Positions 1 through 10,889 of a DNA stretch of 60,000 nucleotides are shown here, one piece after another; position 1 is the stretch's first letter, and the number at the start of each line of letters is the position of its first letter. The notes below the pieces were generated by a model. It did no database searches, was not told the origin of the DNA, and saw only the letters and a program-made list of their open reading frames with translations. Both the position numbers and the translations under genes were made by a program. This DNA is from Membranipora membranacea. Its lineage: Eukaryota; Bryozoa; Gymnolaemata; Cheilostomatida; Membraniporidae. Location: contig OU612072.1 of NCBI GenBank assembly GCA_914767715.1, positions 9,116,001 to 9,176,000 of the forward strand, in the 5' to 3' direction.

Positions 1-229
1 CTATAGAAGCTGCAAGTTTTAATGTCACATATCAGCGATAGTTTGATTTGATTTGTATTCCAGCTCCACATCAAAGTAGGAGTGTTTGAAACATGATGAA
101 ACATGAGTCATGCATGGCATCATGATGATAACCTCCTCACTAAATTATGATAACCAATAGAAATTACTTTGATAAAGTATTACAGGTTATCAATAGAATA
201 GCAAAAGAAAATGAAAAGATCTGACTCAC

Positions 230-250
230 CCAAAACTTTTGTGTTAGCAT
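230..250 (-). CDS. Gene A exon 6 (21-nt microexon)
   Basis: Acceptor TTTCTTTCAG and donor GTGAGTCAG are nearly identical to those around gene B exon 6. Only 21 nt (phases 1 to 1), against 54 nt in gene B: an in-frame difference of 33 nt. The next exon lies left of the window. Confidence 0.6.
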
Positions 251-3200
251 CTGAAAGAAAAACTGATATGTGAGCGCTAAGATTATGAAGTAATGATCAC
301 AGATGATATTATGATGATCGTCAGAGTTTGTATCCCCAAATTCCATGAGTATCTGGCAACCAAAGTATCAAGAAGTTTTGCGGTGAGTTATCTCATACAA
401 CAAAAAGCCTTTGTGTTTGATATTGTACTTAGCAAAAAATGGTCTTCTTGGCTTTACTGAATAACAACATAGCATTGGTTGTGGAAACTGATGGAGATGA
501 ATAAATTATCCAAACACTTTTTTCAATCATTGATTATACCTTGCAACCATTGAAGGTTCCTACCTTACAAAATTTCTTCAATGAAATCTCAAATGATAAG
601 GAAACAAACACAGTTAAACTAAATGTGTTTGGTCAAGTTATGTTAGTTTTTGGGTATAATCTGGAATCAAGTCTAATGAGGCTTTTGCAGATAATTATGC
701 ATGGATGATTATTACCCTTGAATTTGATAATAAACTAATTCAGGATACTATTTACTAATTATGCAGACGGCAGCACAAGTTAACTTTTGATATTTGATGC
801 ACAATGATTTACCTCTCCTGCAATCTGTTTTTTGTTGTTGATAATGATTGCGATCAGTTTTTGAGATTTAAAATTGCTTTAAATTTTGCAATCTCTTGTG
901 ATCAATTTGATGATACCTTTTTTTGAACAATTTCCAATGGCATGAAAGCTAATATCAGACTGATCACCACAAGCTGTTCGATCTATTAAAACTTCCAGAT
1001 TCGGTTTCTGACCAAAAAACTACAAAGCAATGATAACACCTTTGAGAGATAATTCAAAGCCACCAAAAATTAAATGTGGTAGTGCATTAAACCACTGCTG
1101 ACACAGCGGAGCTTTGCCCAGCAGAGCCACCAGTCAAAAATTTTAATTGTTGTGGCGTTGTGGAGAGTTGTGGCATCAAAACACCTAGCCATTAGCTTGG
1201 CATTGAGTTATATGAGCTCTCAAAAAGTAGTGAGAATCTTCTTCCCAAGCTATCCACCATTAGTGATGACAAATGTTGTTGTTGACCAATCAGGTGCCTT
1301 TAAAATCTAGCTCAGATCCAACACTAATAAAAGTGTTGGATCTCAGCTATGTCAGCAGTGGTTTAAGATGCCAGTCCCAATTTTCTCTATTATTTGAAAA
1401 TCTCTGTCATTGAAGGTCATCACAAATCAACTTATAGCTCCTATTTGACTCTCCCATGAATCACATGTGCCAAATAATATTGACACTAGGAAGGGTTTAA
1501 TGACAAAGCCTTTCAAATAAGTCTTACAGTCTCACTGTAGTAATTTTCAACTGAATCCGAATTCACCAGGATGAAAGCTACTCACGCAAATCAAATTTAT
1601 TGATTTCTCTGGTGATTGTGGCATTCACCGGTACTTTGGTGACCAGATGGCCTGGTTCACGCCAGAGAGTGAAGTAAACTGCTGTATCTCCAGCTTCAAA
1701 AAAGAGTCTCGTTTGGAAACCATTGTTAGCACCTGTGATCTCCACTCCTGTCACAGTAGAGTCATTGATTTGAACCTACGCCAAAACAGTAAAATAACGA
1801 TGCATAGATTGTGGACAAAGGAAGTTGCAAAGGATTTCAATGTAATTAATTGCTTTCACTAAATGTGTTAAACTGCATTAAACTGCATTCAACTGTTTTA
1901 GCATATACCAAATAATGACATGCAATGGCGGTAGATCATTCACTTTAGTTTTTCCTAGCTCTAATAGCTTGCGTAAAATGGCACACCGTGGTTAAATCCG
2001 CATGGGTTATGAATCTCAAACAAAAAAACTAGTCTTAACTAGTATTTCATTACAGTGTCATTCATTGCTAGTGAGAGAAGCAGCTCACTTTCACATTCCT
2101 TGGCTTGGCACCCAGTTTCCTTTTAACTAGAGAAAAACAACAGTCAGGAGTGGTCTGATGGTTAAGGGTGCGGACTTGTGATCTGTGAGGTCCAGGTTCA
2201 ATTCCCGGCGCCGGCACTCATTTCTGATTTGGTACTGGCGCGCCATTCATCCTAGCCAGGTCCTTGCGGAACAGGACTAAAAATACCGGAGGTCCACTGT
2301 GTGTTTGCACACCCCACATGCAGTAAAAGATCCCCCTCTGCCTCTTCAAAAAAGAGTAGCCAGAATTCCGACGGGCAAGAGTGTAGGGAGTACCATGGGT
2401 CTCTGTACCTGTACTCTAGAGGGGTAACCCTCTCTGCAATGACGACTTAGACTAGAAAACAGCTTATTTTGCATTTTTTTGAACTTGTATAAAACAGTCT
2501 TACCGAAGCTATTATCAACCTATTCTCTAATATCATCAAAAGGAAGAGTCGGCCACTGTGGTAGGTTATACTCGCGATTGGAGTTTCCTTCGTTGTAATA
2601 ATCTTCCTGATTGCTCCTGTTATACTTGCATACCCTGTGAATGTATAGCAATATTTAAGCAATGTTTAGCTTGACTACAAGCTACTGTGAAATAGTCAAA
2701 ATAATCATAAGCTACTGATGACAGTAACTACATTTTGGTTCCATTATGGATTGAAAACAAAGCTTTTGAGGATAAAGCATTGTTGATTGGTTTGTCGGTT
2801 AAAACAGTATCAAAAGAAATGACAACCCTCTCTAAATTTATATGGGTACAAACTGTACTTAACAATGATTCAGCCTTTCATACTTGAATGTGTTGTCGCT
2901 GGACGTATCTCATCTTTACATGAGCCAATGTACTTCAGAAGTTTATCATTAGATATATAGACACAATCTGTTGTCAACAGAAAGAATCTTGCAAACACAC
3001 TATCTGCATTGGCACCACAATCTTCAATCTTCATCAGTCCTTGATTAGGGCCTTTTCCCATCACAGTGTACTCACTATGATAACCTGGTATAAGGACAAA
3101 CTAGAAATTGATATCTCTAAAGAAAAGGATATAAATATCTTGTCAAGAAAAGCAAGAGTAAAGCATTAGCTGTGACAAAATTAGTTGGGTTTCCCCAAAA

Positions 3201-4542
3201 GTATCATAGAAGGATATTTTTTGCTGCAAGTTTATTCTCCTCGGACCACTTTTTTTAATAAGAAACGTGAACATTCAACCTATGAAGGATCCCACCAGGA
3301 GAGCTTTCAAATGATGATTGTTTCAGCACCCAGCACCCTTGGGTGTATACGTCCTCTCTATGTATTTTTTCTGTGAGTATATTCTCAGACTGAATATAAT
3401 TGATTTCATTTGTTATTTAAGATTATGTGTCCTAGGATGACAGGAGTTATCATCATTCAAGTTGTGGATGGTGTATTTTCATTAGCTAAAGAAAGACATG
3501 TTTGTTATTTCATGCACATTTCCATCTGGTAGAAGGCAGGAAATTATCATAACTCAGAATCCCTTGAGCAACTTGAAATACAGCGAATTACATTTGTGCC
3601 TGAGTGAATGAGGCTTTTCTATAAGTTGTTTACTTACTTTGGTAGTCTTCCAATGTCAATTTGAATAGCGTCTGACCATCCTCACTGATGCCGACAAAAG
3701 AGTTTGAATCAAAAACTGTCAAACTTCGCCATGCAGGGTATTCATCGTTTTGAACACTTTCAGGTGTAATGCTCGAAACATTAACCTTCACACCGCATCT
3801 TGGTACTGGTTTTCTATCTCTGAAAAATAGGTATGTTTTGTCACCTAAGGTATACCCTGATGATTGTATTTTGCCGGCTGTTTTTCAATTTGAAAATTGA
3901 CAATCTGGCTACCTACCGTAGTTTAAAAGTAATGAAATACACTTGACAGTTATTGGTGAGAAGTGTATCATTGCAGAAGGAGTTCAGTTTTTTATGCGCA
4001 GTAGCCAGTTTGATGAAACAAATCATAGTATAGTGTTAGATGGTGCAGCCGTTGTTGCATGCTTAGACATGTTTTAGGTGCTGTGTCCAATCGCACACTC
4101 AGGTACTGTATGAGTCATGTCCTACAGCACTTAAGAACAATGTACAGGTTGACTAACAATGTTGTATTGTATTAAAGAACAATTTTGTAGTGGCCTTGAG
4201 CTCTGTAAGACATGTCCTATACAGAAATTGAAATATTGAAAATGATATTTTTGTGTGTTTGTTTTTGTTCTAGAAACTGGAATACAAAACCATATATCTA
4301 AGTTAATTCGGTTACAGCGACAAAGACTCAACATGAATGCAAATTTTCATATAAATCTCTTTTATTACGAAATCGGAAAATATTGTGGGTTGAGGAGAAT
4401 TCGAATGCACCACAAAAAAGCTTGTTACCAGAAAATACTTTCATGAATTAACTTACCCTCGGGGCACGGGCACGGGTAATCCGTCAGGCAAATGAAATAT
4501 CAAACAGATGAGCAGAGTTGAGAAAACATGCACACCCTTCAT
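230..4542 (-). CDS. Gene A: secreted or single-pass membrane protein, 5' part (six exons, continues off the left edge)
   Basis: A minus-strand spliced gene reconstructed from exons 4542-4457, 3819-3638, 3084-2884, 2634-2504, 1775-1586 and 250-230. Exon phases chain without a break (2,1,1,0,1,1), each exon has an AG acceptor and a GTAAGT-, GTATGA-, GTAAGA- or GTGAGT-type donor, and no stop occurs in frame. The product starts with a signal peptide (MKGVHVFSTLLICL...) and continues into a cysteine-containing, beta-rich ectodomain. It is a paralogue of gene B at 30-58 kb: exon order, phases and most residues match, for example MGKGPNQGLMKIEDCG in exon 3. The transmembrane and cytoplasmic part must lie outside the window. 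The family is not recognised. Sequence in both copies looks constrained: no stops and only in-frame length differences. Confidence 0.8.
1087..1366. mobile_element. Small TTAA-bounded inverted-repeat element (MITE) in gene A intron 5
   Basis: The ends read TTAAACCACTGCTGACA and, inverted, TGTCAGCAGTGGTTTAA. The element is about 280 bp and lies between exons 5 and 6. A second short inverted repeat (ATCCAACACT / AGTGTTGGAT) lies inside. TTAA at both ends suggests a piggyBac- or Kolobok-type target duplication. No coding capacity. Confidence 0.6.
1586..1775 (-). CDS. Gene A exon 5
   Basis: Acceptor CGTAG, donor GTGAGTAG; phases 0 to 1. Encodes VQINDSTVTG, then QTRLFFEAG and VTKVPVNATITREIN, a beta-rich segment with two possible N-glycosylation sites. 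Gene B's version is 15 nt longer, in frame. Confidence 0.8.
2141..2450 (+). mobile_element. tRNA-derived SINE in gene A intron 4
   Basis: Starts with a tRNA-like head containing a box A-like TGGTCTGATGGTTA (about 2151-2164) and a box B GGTTCAATTCC (2195-2205). A GC-richer body unlike the surrounding AT-rich intron follows. Box spacing suits RNA polymerase III. It is absent from the equivalent intron of gene B, so it inserted after the duplication. Its 3' limit is approximate. Confidence 0.65.
2504..2634 (-). CDS. Gene A exon 4
   Basis: Exactly 131 nt, the same as gene B exon 4. Acceptor ATTCACAG, donor GTAAGACT; phases 1 to 0. The frame beginning YASITGAIRKII is open in both copies up to the donor, while the alternative frame is stopped in both. 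This identifies the true frame. Confidence 0.75.
2884..3084 (-). CDS. Gene A exon 3
   Basis: Acceptor ACCAG and donor GTATGAAAG; phases 1 to 1. Three conserved cysteines (EDCG, TTDCVY, GSCKD). The most conserved exon between the two paralogues. It should not be read to the TGA a few codons past the donor, because the donor is conserved in both copies. Confidence 0.85.
3638..3819 (-). CDS. Gene A exon 2
   Basis: Acceptor TTTTTCAG and donor GTAAGTAA; phases 2 to 1. Encodes one cysteine (VPRCGVKVNVSS), a possible N-glycosylation site NVS, and the segment SFVGISEDGQTLFKL, which reads like one blade of a beta-propeller. Aligns with gene B exon 2 (57459-57260), which is 18 nt longer, in frame. Confidence 0.8.
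4457..4542 (-). CDS. Gene A exon 1 (start codon and signal peptide)
   Basis: The ATG lies in the context GGCTATGAAGGGT, shared with gene B. It encodes 28 codons: a short basic start, a hydrophobic stretch (VFSTLLICLIF), then a proline-rich linker (PVPVPR). Donor GTAAGTTA, phase 2. Start chosen because the same ATG context opens the paralogue and gives a signal peptide in both. Confidence 0.75.
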
Positions 4543-5240
4543 AGCCCAGAGAAATGAAAGTAAAGATTATCAGTGGAATTTTCTGAATTCTTCCTTTAGG
4601 CTAACCAGAGCACCTTCCATTGTTACACATACCTTAAATACTAGAAACATAGTCCAAGAAGAAGTTATCCTATATTTATGATGAGTATTGTATTGGATGG
4701 TTTTGTAGCATAAAATCACTTGATACCCATCATATAAGCACATATCCACTCACATTGCACTATCAAGTGCATCATAAAGGTAAAAATGTTTTGTCAGATA
4801 TAAGGCTCGCTTCATGCCATTAAATAATGTTTATTTTTTGAATGACGGTGTTTTCGGATAGCAGATTTTCGATTTACTAATCAGTGACTGAGGAGATCCA
4901 AAGAGGGTGCTCCCCTGACTGTGTGCTTCAGGATGTATATACTTCTCATAAATATAATTTTGGATAAATATATTTATAAACCTGTTACTAATATAGGATA
5001 TCAGTATATTGTATAAACAATATGCCACTAAAGCTTAGCGATAGTCATAAGGGAGGTTTTTTTTTTCTTTTTCGAATGGTCAATTATTGTTGCACAATCG
5101 ATCTGTAGGCTGCAACTCCGCCAACATTGTGGTGAATAACAATTCGCCCTGTGACCCTTTACCGGTGGGTTGCTAAATCATTTAATATGAGTCTTTGACC
5201 CAAAAAGTTTGACTATACAATACTATACAGATCATCATCC
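4543..5240 (-). promoter_or_regulatory. Upstream region of gene A, duplicated with gene B
   Basis: The segment 5' of gene A is recognisably the same sequence as 58000-59310 upstream of gene B. Shared stretches include the region ending AATATGAGTCTTTGAC (near 5190; AATATGAGTCTCTGAC near 59270) and the intervening AT-rich block. It should contain the promoter and 5' UTR. I see no clear TATA box or motif that decides the start. No other gene is visible here. Confidence 0.4.
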
Positions 5241-5589
5241 AGGTCCTGTTTATGTGTTTAAGGCTAAAAAATTTCTACAGTCTTTATTCCTCTGCATGCC
5301 TATTGTTTGTGCAGGCAATGCAGGGGCAGCAAGATAAGATTGGAAAAATGGAAACATCAGCTAAGGTGTGGATATTTTCCAAAATGTTGACAACAAAATT
5401 TTGTTTCCTTGACCTTGACCTTCTGTTCTTCCTATAATAGTATATTCTAAAGCCAAGTTCATCTTCACTCATACCAGTACTATTTCTCGAACTAACTCTA
5501 CTCTAAGAAAGAAAGATAATATAACAATTTATTGAAACGCTTGCAGAAACCATGGGGTTTATGATGGAGTAGTTGTTGATGAATAAAAG

Positions 5590-7270
5590 GAAAGAGAAAA
5601 ATGAAGTATGACACAAAAATAGATAGCATATCTTACAAAAATGTGATTGGCGTACTTTGCGGTGCGGCATATAGGTACAGAGCTCTGGTGATTGTTGCAG
5701 AGTGTTTGTGTGGAGCTGTTAGGTGTGGTGATACTCTTCAGAGGGTGTTGCTCATCCCTAAGAATCTCATGATAATGTGCAGCGCTCCTGTCTGACAAAC
5801 TCTCTTCATAGCACTTGGTATGATGGTTAATCTTAAGGGCAATTGCTTTTGAACCCTTTCAGTTGCCTCCATGTTGTGTTGGTGATAAGTTAGGCCAATG
5901 CTGGTGTTGCATAGCTTATGGCAGAAAGTATATGGGTTTCATAAATTTCATCAAACATGTCTCATTTGAGCCCATGGCCTAACCTTTTAATTGTATATCA
6001 TTTTTTAGTACAATAGTGTCTACATGGCTGCTGAAACTAAGGCATGGGATAATGATGACATCAAGCAGTTTGCTGATTATTCTGTTGCCATGATTTTGGT
6101 TCCATTTATCTCATATGTAGCTGTGTATGTCAGTTCTCATAGTGAATTTCTCATCAGAGGCGTTTTACTGGTGTTTAGCCTCCTGTTGTTGGTATTCAAC
6201 CAGTCGGACACGTCGTTGATGTCTTACCGCAGTTGTTGACTACCATCATCTATGTCATATTTGTTGATGATAGTATACGTTGTGATGTCATCTGCAAATA
6301 TGGACTGAGGTTAGAAATTGTTCACATATACCAGCAACAGCCAGGTGCTCCTGCTGTAGCTTGCTTGAAGAAATATGAGCTCCCGGTTTTACACTACAGG
6401 ATCTACCTATCATAAACTGTTGATATATCTGCCCAGGTATATCTGGTTGTCGCAGCGTGTCTGCTATCGTGTCAGGCTACATTCTGTTGAATGCTTTTGA
6501 CATATCAACCACAGCGACAGAGATATGGTTGGTTTTTTGAGCTAGAGCTAGAGCTAAACACCAATCAGTGCATCTGTGGTACTGTGGTTTTCAGGATAGG
6601 CAAATTGACAGCTGTCATGAACACTTAACTTCAGTGCTTAGAGGATAATCTGCCCAGCTAGTTTTCCCATGTGATGTAGGAGGGAAGTAGGTCGGTAGTG
6701 CCCAGCCTGTTTTGGATAAGGGATCCTTTTCAGGGTCGTTATATTACGTGCTTGTTTCTGTGAAGAGAGGAATTCCTGAGTTTGCAGCATTTTGTTGATT
6801 ATTTAGAGGAATACACAGATCCTCTGCGGCTTCTTCGATTACCCAAATATGGGTATCATCTCTGTATATGGCTTTGTTGGGTTTGAAACGCATCTTCAGT
6901 AGTTTTACCTCACTGATGCATATTTTTTTGGTTCTTCAGCCATCAATTCAGTTGTGTGCAACTAAAACTTTAGAAAATGATGACTTGGTAGGTCTTTGTT
7001 GAGTTTCCATCTATTTTATTTATTGCGAGCCACCAGGTTTCAGATGAAACAGCATGATTGAGTTTATCTGCTGCAAAAAAGCGTTTGTTCTTGCAGTGGA
7101 TGTTTTTCACCATTTTACACTAGATATTCCAATGTTTACTTGCTTTTCTAGCAGCCCCTTCTCTGGCATTCATAGCTTCTTGATCAGAGGTGTCTTGAAT
7201 GGGGTTTTATGAATATGACTTCCTAGCAAAGAAAATAGCAGCTTTTCCGTCAGAGTTCTCTGGAGTAGTA
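5590..7270 (-). mobile_element. Degenerate LINE (reverse transcriptase region), minus strand
   Basis: Minus-strand translation in several frames gives reverse-transcriptase pieces in the correct order. They are a QFAYPENHSTTDALIG-like segment and SVAVVDMSKAFNRM (palm motif A) near 6480-6610, a thumb-like segment EATERVQKQLPLR near 5860, and a C-terminal ICRTAKYANHIF near 5650. Many frameshifts and stops are present. It looks CR1/L2-like, but the clade is uncertain. Open stretches on the plus strand here (for example 6024-6239) are shadows. Confidence 0.65.
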
Positions 7271-7324
7271 GTAGTAGTAGTTTTCATACCTCATAGTTAT
7301 ATACCTCAATGTTGTGAGTGAAGC

Positions 7325-8070
7325 ATGGCACATGGGAGCGCTGCTGAGATAAATAGGTTACATGATTCAGGGGCTGGTCGAAGGAGTCAATTTACTGGTC
7401 TCTGTAGACAATGTGCTAGGAAAGGTCATAGGGCTAGTGATAAAATGTGTCTAGCATGGGGAACATCCTGCCATATTTGCAAAAAGAAGGATCATTTTGC
7501 TGCCGTATGCAGGTCAGGTCATGACAACTCCCGTCAGGTCAGGTCTATGGCTGATGAGCAACAGTTTGAAAATTCAGATTATGACGGGGATGTTAATTAT
7601 GCCTACATGGTAAGGCAAAGAAAAAATGCCCTATGGTGTGAACTCTCAGTTGTTAATGTTGGAACCAGGATAATTATTGATAGTGGTAGTGACTGTAATC
7701 ATGTCAGTGCGGGTACTTGAGAAGCCATGAAAGAGCAAAGTATTAGTTGCATGAGTAAGAAAGAGACTAGAAGTGGAAAGTTCAAAAGACCATTGGCAGT
7801 AAGAGGTGTTTTCTGGGCCAATATTTCACTGTGCAGTGATCCGAATACCAAGTTGAGTGATGCAGAGTTTGTAGTAATAGAAGATGAGAAGTCTTTTGCT
7901 AAGTCGTGATGTAGCAGGAGCACTAGGGTTGATAGTGTTCAATGTCAGGCAAGTAAGTGGTACCAAGAACAATCAAGGTGATGGAAGTTTGGATGCGGGC
8001 TATATGAAGTTTAGCTCACAGGTGTTTACTGGGTTTGGATGCCCAAACGACTCAAATCTCTTTGAATGAT
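7325..8070 (+). pseudogene. Ty3/gypsy fragment: gag zinc knuckle and protease (plus strand)
   Basis: The reading frame from 7325 encodes two zinc-knuckle-like motifs (CRQCARKGH and CHICKKKDHFAAVC) followed by an aspartic protease active-site motif (IIIDSGSDCNHV). A frame break follows at about 7720, then a continuation containing SLLSRDVAGALGLI. The zinc knuckle-protease order is typical of Ty3/gypsy elements. The protein is broken by stops and ends at about 8070. The reverse transcriptase to integrase part on the same strand reappears at 15335-17130, so later insertions may have split one element. Confidence 0.7.
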
Positions 8071-8734
8071 TGATTTATTGTGTTTGCTGCTAAAATTCGT
8101 AGCAGGTGAAATGGATCATAAATGAAGTGAGTGAATAAAAATAAAAATATTTTCGTAAAATGAGACTGGCAAAATGAAATGTGACAAAAATGAAACAGAA
8201 AAGATGTTTGCTAGTCCACATATTTACTAAACAGGCTGTTCTTTTGTTACATGGTAGTTTGTGTAAACTAGCGGTATATCTTTAAGCCTACTAGAGTGGT
8301 GGCCTGTGTTAGATTTTCGCTTTGGCAGATGTTTGTGCAGTCTATGCTCACTATCAGCCCCAATGCTTGATACAAAATTTTGGCACAAATTTTTGAGATA
8401 ACTGCATAGTGATGGTATGCCTGATGCAATTAGCCTATCATCATATGGTGTGTCCGGGTAAATAACTCTCATACATTCCCTCTGAATAGATTCTAACCTA
8501 TTTTTGTTGGTATCTGATAGATAACTGAACCATGCAGGAGCGGCATAGCACAATAAAGATCAAATGTTAGCTAGGTAGAATCCTATGAGACTAGGTTTAT
8601 CAACTCCAAATTGTTTTAGTGTTAGTAGCGCATGGAGTCTAGATTTAGCTCGAGAGTAGGTTGTTTCCACATGACTTGTGAAAGATAGATGTTTATCGAT
8701 CATAACACTGAGCAGTTTGAATTCTGAGAGCAGT

Positions 8735-9142
8735 GGCGTATATTAGCACTCACGGCCCACGGATATCCGTGAGTGGCTGAATAGCTCAGTGTGTAGAGCG
8801 TCTGCCTAATAATCACTGTTAATAAGATTGTTGTGGGTTTGAATCCCATCATGGTCAGTTTTTTTTCAAATGGGTGCTTTATAACTGGAGCATTTTTACC
8901 GTAATCTTCTACTGCTATTGAGTTGTTTTCTGAAAGTACCCAACAGCTCAGTGAGCTATTGAAATACCTCTCTGCTTGCACTATTTTGCTACCGATATAC
9001 AAAAATTTCAGTGGTGGGAGGGCGCTTAAGCGCCCCTCCCACACCCTCCCCGCCACGCCTAAGGCGTGTGGATCGGGCTGCGCCAGATTATTATGCTCAT
9101 CTCTGAAAAGTCAGTGAGTGAAATTTTTTATAATATACGCCC
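8735..9142. mobile_element. Terminal-inverted-repeat element carrying a tRNA-like sequence
   Basis: The left end GGCGTATATTA (8735-8745) is mirrored by TAATATACGCC (9131-9141), followed within a few bases by matching CACTCAC / GTGAGTG. CAGT flanks the element on both sides (8731-8734, 9143-9146), consistent with a 4-bp target duplication within the LINE. Inside are a tRNA-like sequence (8773-8858) and a GC-rich self-complementary block around 9015-9070. No ORF is credible; the long minus-strand frame across it has no protein features. Confidence 0.65.
8773..8858 (+). tRNA. tRNA-like sequence (Ile-AAT-like) inside a DNA element
   Basis: Contains a box A-like TAGCTCAGTGTGTAGAG and a box B-like GGGTTTGAATCCCA, with CTAATAAT where an anticodon loop would be. 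The order resembles tRNA-Ile. The region between the anticodon loop and the T arm is too long for an ordinary tRNA, and the acceptor ends pair poorly. More likely a tRNA-derived pol III head than a working tRNA gene. Confidence 0.4.
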
Positions 9143-9246
9143 CAGTCTGAGGGTTCATCTATTTGTTTCGAATCCACGTTAAGCCCCAGATCAGGAGTTA
9201 TGTGACTTGGACTTACATTCATAGTTTTGGTTTTGGCAGTGTTTAA

Positions 9247-10327
9247 GGTTATGATATCAGCGTTGTCTGATTTTGACATTTTATATATCGTTGGAAAGCT
9301 AATCAAAAATTGATTCTGAAAATATTTGTTTCGGCATGACGTCATGTCATGGCGTTGTGCTATTTCGATATAAGGCAGGATAATCGTTTTTTAGGACGAT
9401 GTGGTGCATATACTATGATTCATATCATACTTTCAAGTGCATCATGTTTACAACGAGACTCTGAAGCACCCATGAGGGGCAATTTCTGGATCCTGGTGCA
9501 TTAAGCACCAGAGGGAAAACCATCTTTTTATCATTGGTTATTTGCTTATTTAGGTTGCTTTGGTTAAATGGATGAGGATCCAATGTGATGCGTGCCACAC
9601 GCAGAAATGTGAATATGAATATGTCATTGCATATCAGTTTTTTTCCAAATTGCACGCCACAGAATGCCAAAAACCGCCAATTTTAGGGGCTTTTTAAGGT
9701 GGTTTTGGGCTTTCCGTTGCAAGCAATTCTGGGAAAACTGATATGCAATGAACATATTCAGTTGGCATTTCCTGTTTGCACTATGCTTCATCAAAACGGC
9801 TTTGTATGTGAGGAATCTAAAAAAAACCTTTGTCTGGCCTCAGTGATGGTCCGTTTGACAGCATGCTTGGCGTCATGGAAAATATGAGCATTCTGACAGA
9901 GAGGGCAACTCCTAATATTATTGATACCAATGACTTTTGTTAGTCATGACATGTAGCATAAGGTCTTTTCTGCGTGAGGCACGCTTCACATTGGATCCTC
10001 ATCCACTTAACCAAAGCAACCTAAATAAGCTAATAACCAATGATAAAAAGATGGTTTTTCCTCTGGTGCTTAATGCCACAGGATCCAGAAATGGGTGCTT
10101 CAGAGGCTTCTTGTAACCATTACGCAGTTGAAAGTATGATATGAACCATAGATCTCCACCGCATAGTCCTGTAAAAATCCTCCTTAAAGAGGATTATCCT
10201 GCCTTTTATCAGAATAGCACAACGCCATGACATGACGCCATGCCAAAACCAGTATTTTCAGAATCAGTGTTCAATTAGCTTTCCGATATATAAAGTGTCA
10301 AAATCGGACAACGCTGGTATCATAACC
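9247..10327. mobile_element. Foldback element, TTAA target duplication (copy 1)
   Basis: A long inverted repeat: GGTTATGATATCAGCG... on the left matches ...CGCTGGTATCATAACC on the right, and the arms remain complementary almost to a fold centre near 9685. TTAA flanks both ends (9243-9246, 10328-10331). The right arm holds about 200 bp (9765-9965) that has no partner in the left arm, so the left arm has probably lost it. That unpaired block matches the second family member at 28437-28560. No ORF. Confidence 0.75.
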
Positions 10328-10889
10328 TTAAGGTTATATCATTGTTCAGGCTCCAGCTTTGAATGGCGTCGAGAGCTGGTTGCGGTGGAGAGTTTGACAT
10401 CAGTCTATTGTGCGAGAAATGGATGTTAGCTCCGCGCCCTGCTTGTATACAGGTTGGTATGATGTCACAACATCTGCATAAATAGTTGTTTCACTAGACA
10501 GGGAGGCATCAGCTATCTTATGTGGTAGATCCTTAATATAGACTGACCATAGAGGAGGGCCAATAATGGTGCCCTGGGGCACTCCTCTACTGACAGATAA
10601 CTCTGAAGAGCGTCGCCCATTGCCCTGTCAGTCACACAAGCTGCTCTGTTTGTGAGGAAACTGTTTATCAACATCTGTAAGCTGTTGTTGACACTCAGTT
10701 CACTGAGCTTGCAATCTAGAATGATAGGAGTCAGAATATCGAACGCCTTTGAAAAGTCAATAAATACAGATTGTATTCAGGTGTTAGTTTTGGCATCCAG
10801 ATGTTTTGTCCAGTTTGACAGAGCGTCTACGAGCGCAACCACACAGCCAACTCCATCAGTGTACCGCATATTGGTTTCGGGTTAGCTTG

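Larger units (their letters stand above)
8227..10885 (-). mobile_element. Degenerate LINE on minus strand, interrupted by two DNA elements
   Basis: Reverse transcriptase motifs read right to left: FIDFSKAFDIL (about 10760), PQGTIIGPPLW (about 10560), an AKTKTMNVSPSHI segment (9143-9243), IDKHLSFTSHVETTYSR (about 8660) and the thumb domain WFSYLSDTNKNRLESIQ (8227-8553). The element is cut by insertions at 9247-10327 and 8735-9142. Flanking LINE sequence joins cleanly across the first when one TTAA is removed. CR1/Jockey-like; stops confirm it is dead. Confidence 0.7.

Noticed and set aside
2447-2662. Frame reading VCKYNRSNQEDYYNEG in gene A exon 4
   Set aside because: It looks protein-like, but it hits a stop before the conserved donor in both paralogues and does not match the incoming phase. 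The YASITGAI frame does.
6024-6415. Plus-strand open frames with hydrophobic residues
   Set aside because: Shadows of the minus-strand LINE reverse transcriptase.
8700-9056. 118-codon minus-strand open frame
   Set aside because: It lies across the tRNA-bearing inverted-repeat element and the LINE boundary, with no domain features.
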